64,000 bases of DNA. Origin: Salinivirga cyanobacteriivorans. Lineage in GTDB: Bacteria; Bacteroidota; Bacteroidia; Bacteroidales; Salinivirgaceae. Position numbers and translations under genes: made by a program. Below the pieces are notes generated by a model. It ran no database searches, was not told where the DNA came from, and was given only the letters and a program-made list of their open reading frames with translations. Numbering within the stretch: position 1 is the stretch's first letter; the number at the start of each line of letters is the position of its first letter. The stretch covers positions 4,365,001 through 4,429,000 of the forward strand of contig NZ_CP013118.1 of the NCBI RefSeq assembly GCF_001443605.1, given 5' to 3'. This document shows, one piece after another, positions 62,126 to 64,000 of the stretch.

Positions 62126-62824
62126 TTATTCCACAAAATCCCATTCTATAGCAATATAACCTGTTGAAGTAGGAGCCGGGTCAGCCGGAAAATCTGTAAC
62201 GATGAACTTGACAATTCGTCCTTCGGGTGTTTCAATTATCCAAATAGGTTCATCATCAGCAATATCATTGTTTGCTGCTTCTTTCCATTTTTGTCCTATA
62301 ACCAGTTTATTATATTCCTGCAAAAGTTGTTCCATTAAAGGACTTCCTGTAGAGCCTGTCTGCACTGATGAAATATCAAAAGATACATCATCGGATTGTA
62401 AAGTGTAGTTTTGAATATTTGAGCTATTCAGATTTGTGAAATCCGTAAATCCTTTGCAGGTTGTATCAACGGCAGAATAATTTACAGCTTGTGCTGTTGC
62501 AGATAATTGAATATAGGGGGCGCCGCCTAAGCTTCCGTTCGGTTTTTCGCCTTTGATCGTGCGAATTTTTAAATCATAGACAAAATCATCAACTGTAAGG
62601 GAATCCAAATTGTTGGCACCACCTTTTTCGCCGTTGTATTCAAAATCGAAGCCTACACCACCGGGATTTCTTCCGGCGCAAATCAAATAAGGTGATTCCA
62701 GACTAACAAACTGACTTTCGTTTGGCGTTGGGTTATCATCTTCATCCTTTTCGCATGAAGTAAAGAAAACTGCCCCAATAGTAAAGGCAGCAATTACCAA
62801 TATTGAAATTTTTAACTGTTTCAT
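62126..62824 (-). CDS. HmuY-like lipoprotein
   Basis: This 232-residue lipoprotein (FFTSC, Cys about 24) has a beta-rich body: FDFEYNGEKGGANNLDSLTV, YIQLSATAQAVNYSA, and a C-terminal IWIIETPEGRIVKFIVTDFP and GYIAIEWDFVE. The size, all-beta character and position first in the operon match the HmuY family of haem-binding surface lipoproteins. The match is not certain, as I cannot align the haem-ligand residues. A clear GGAGG lies 4 bp before the start, which is rare in this region. Confidence 0.6.
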   Translation of the reverse strand: MKQLKISILVIAAFTIGAVFFTSCEKDEDDNPTPNESQFVSLESPYLICAGRNPGGVGFDFEYNGEKGGANNLDSLTVDDFVYDLKIRTIKGEKPNGSLGGAPYIQLSATAQAVNYSAVDTTCKGFTDFTNLNSSNIQNYTLQSDDVSFDISSVQTGSTGSPLMEQLLQEYNKLVIGQKWKEAANNDIADDEPIWIIETPEGRIVKFIVTDFPADPAPTSTGYIAIEWDFVE

Positions 62825-62998
62825 ATTTCCTCCTTTATTTAGATTAAATTAAAATGCAAAACAAGAAGAAAATTGAAAAAGCTACAATCGCTAAAACTAA
62901 TGAAATTTGTATTGTTTTATCACTAAATTTGGGGATACATCTGTAATTTTGGGGGCTAAAACATATTTAGCCGTGAATGTTCCTACGCCTTTATCTTT
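62825..62998. promoter_or_regulatory. Leader of the uptake operon
   Basis: This 174-bp AT-rich gap lies upstream of the HmuY-like gene. It holds a strong Shine-Dalgarno (GGAGG at 62829-62833 on the minus strand) and a small palindrome ATTTA-GAT-TAAAT at 62837-62849 that might be an operator. No clear -33/-7 pair could be placed. Confidence 0.35.
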
Positions 62999-63733
62999 CT
63001 ATACAATCCATTTCCTGCGGATATTCAAAATACTGACATAAAAGAGAAGTATGCAAAAGGCAATAAGCATTATCATGTTACCCCAAACGGGCAACAATCC
63101 GTTCCCGGAAATAGCATCGTGTAAAACATCCACACCGTAAGTAACCGGAAGAATATATGACAGAGGCTGTATAATGACGGGGAGTGCAGTTATTGGAATA
63201 AACAAACCGCAAAGAAAAATCATCGGGAACCGAAAGAAATTCGAATAGGTTTGTGCTTCGAAAACCTCTTTGGCCGAAACCGAAATAAACAGTCCAAGCA
63301 GTGTGGAAATTACTGACAGCAGCACAACACCAGCAATCAGTAAAGGCCAGTTGGATACCCCGGCTTTAAAGTAAAGCACCGAAAAAAGAATGGGCACAAT
63401 GCTGTTGAAAATACCAAACAGTATAGCTCCTGTAATTTTTGCTATCACCAGCATTTCTGTTTTTATGGGTGCAATTAACAGTCGTTCGAACGAACGGGAT
63501 TTTCGCTCAAAGGTAATGGTAACCGACAGCATGGAAGTAGTTCCAAACAATATGGACATAGCCACAATACCGGGAAATACTTTACCAATTTCCATGGTGT
63601 TGCCAGATTTCACAAACATCATCAGCATCCAGGCAAAGGGGAAAATAATGCCCCAACTGATATTGGGCGGTTTCAGGTAATAGTTCTGCATGTCTTTGCG
63701 CAGGATATTCCAAAAAGCAATCGTTGTTTTCAT
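62999..63733 (-). CDS. ABC-2-type permease
   Basis: This 244-residue protein has six helices. It has the ABC-2 family start WNILRKDMQNYYLKPPNISW, a TFERKSRSFERLLIAPI coupling segment and LCGLFIPITALPVIIQPLSY. It pairs with the ATPase gene 3 bp upstream, forming an exporter such as those used for drugs or lipids. The substrate is unknown. It is the last gene before the uptake operon leader and may be cotranscribed. Confidence 0.88.
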   Translation of the reverse strand: MKTTIAFWNILRKDMQNYYLKPPNISWGIIFPFAWMLMMFVKSGNTMEIGKVFPGIVAMSILFGTTSMLSVTITFERKSRSFERLLIAPIKTEMLVIAKITGAILFGIFNSIVPILFSVLYFKAGVSNWPLLIAGVVLLSVISTLLGLFISVSAKEVFEAQTYSNFFRFPMIFLCGLFIPITALPVIIQPLSYILPVTYGVDVLHDAISGNGLLPVWGNMIMLIAFCILLFYVSILNIRRKWIV

Positions 63734-63736
63734 AGT

Positions 63737-64000
63737 CTATCTTTTCTCCTTTTCCTTTTTCAAAATATCAATTTCAATTCCTGTAGCTTTTACAAAAGCT
63801 TCTTCAAGGCTGGGTTTTAACAGTTTGGCTTCATAAATAAACAAGCCTTTCTCCGATAAAAAACTTACCACAGGCGCAATGTCAATCGTTTTTTCGCTGA
63901 TGATTTTTATTGTGTCGTCATTCATTTGCCGGCAATCGAAGCCGGGAAATTTGTTTGTAAGTGTCTGTAAAATGTGGGTGTGATTTTTGCCATTGGGTTG
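63737..64000 (-). CDS. ABC transporter ATP-binding protein, C-terminal part (runs off the window)
   Basis: The frame is open from the window edge to the stop at 63737 (88 codons): NGKNHTHILQTLTNKFPGFD, then NDDTIKIISEK and FLSEKGLFIYEAKLLKPSLE followed by EAFVKATG. This is the C-terminal accessory domain of ABC-2-type ATPases (LKPSLEEAF is typical). The Walker motifs lie outside the window. Together with the permease it makes a two-gene exporter. Confidence 0.8.
   Translation of the reverse strand, partial: QPNGKNHTHILQTLTNKFPGFDCRQMNDDTIKIISEKTIDIAPVVSFLSEKGLFIYEAKLLKPSLEEAFVKATGIEIDILKKEKEKR

Overview
The window is chromosomal DNA of a Bacteroidota bacterium. The evidence is three SusC-less TonB-dependent outer-membrane receptors, lipoproteins, a Reg_prop/Y_Y_Y sensor ending in a SpoIIE phosphatase, a DUF5916 protein, candidate TTTG/TAnnTTTG-type promoters and few Shine-Dalgarno sites. 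The order or genus cannot be fixed from the sequence alone.

Layout. (1) 1-4724, minus strand: start of an MFS permease, an IS1634-family element flanked by identical 241-bp direct repeats, a TonB receptor and a small membrane protein. (2) 5115-16059, plus strand: a long respiratory block. It encodes a DsrE-like lipoprotein, an HMA lipoprotein, a Tat-exported Fe-S protein, an NrfD-like quinol-oxidising subunit and a membrane-bound cytochrome c, then DoxX, SCO1, a caa3-type A2 oxidase (I-III-IV-II), a CtaB-like prenyltransferase, TatA and TatC. The simplest reading is quinol -> NrfD/Fe-S/cyt c -> caa3 -> O2, with Tat exporting the Fe-S subunit. (3) 16176-31965: housekeeping and envelope genes (amidase, EamA permease, propeller/phosphatase regulator, WbqC, metallo-hydrolase, frameshifted DUF5916 gene, SlyD, DAACS symporter, C1 peptidase, DJ-1 protein, Sua5).

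(4) 32498-48835 is the most remarkable region: an integron-like cassette array with no integrase in view. Six modules, all on the minus strand, carry HepT/MntA, a RelE-type toxin-antitoxin pair, ParDE, a second HepT/MntA, a lone hypothetical, and an outer-membrane protein plus OB-fold pair. They are separated by seven long imperfect palindromes that behave like attC sites. Each module is bounded by its own inverted repeat of 7-14 bp joining an AAC/GTT core, the arrangement expected of circularising cassettes. Five of the seven sites hold a plus-strand group II intron at the same point of the core (GT|T): two full-length 2046-bp copies with reverse transcriptase, two 739-bp copies sharing one ORF deletion, and one 5'-truncated copy split by an IS21-family element.

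(5) 49094-64000, minus strand: an iron/haem-type acquisition locus. From upstream to downstream it holds an ABC-2 exporter (ATPase partial), a HmuY-like lipoprotein, paired ABC transporters, a metallo-hydrolase, a DUF6686-like protein, flavodoxin, DUF2023, a TonB receptor, then an IS701-family element (ATAA target duplication) inserted directly before the start codon of an OB-fold lipoprotein gene. A PepSY protein, a His-rich small protein and a third TonB receptor follow. The gene order suggests one ancestral operon now split by the IS.
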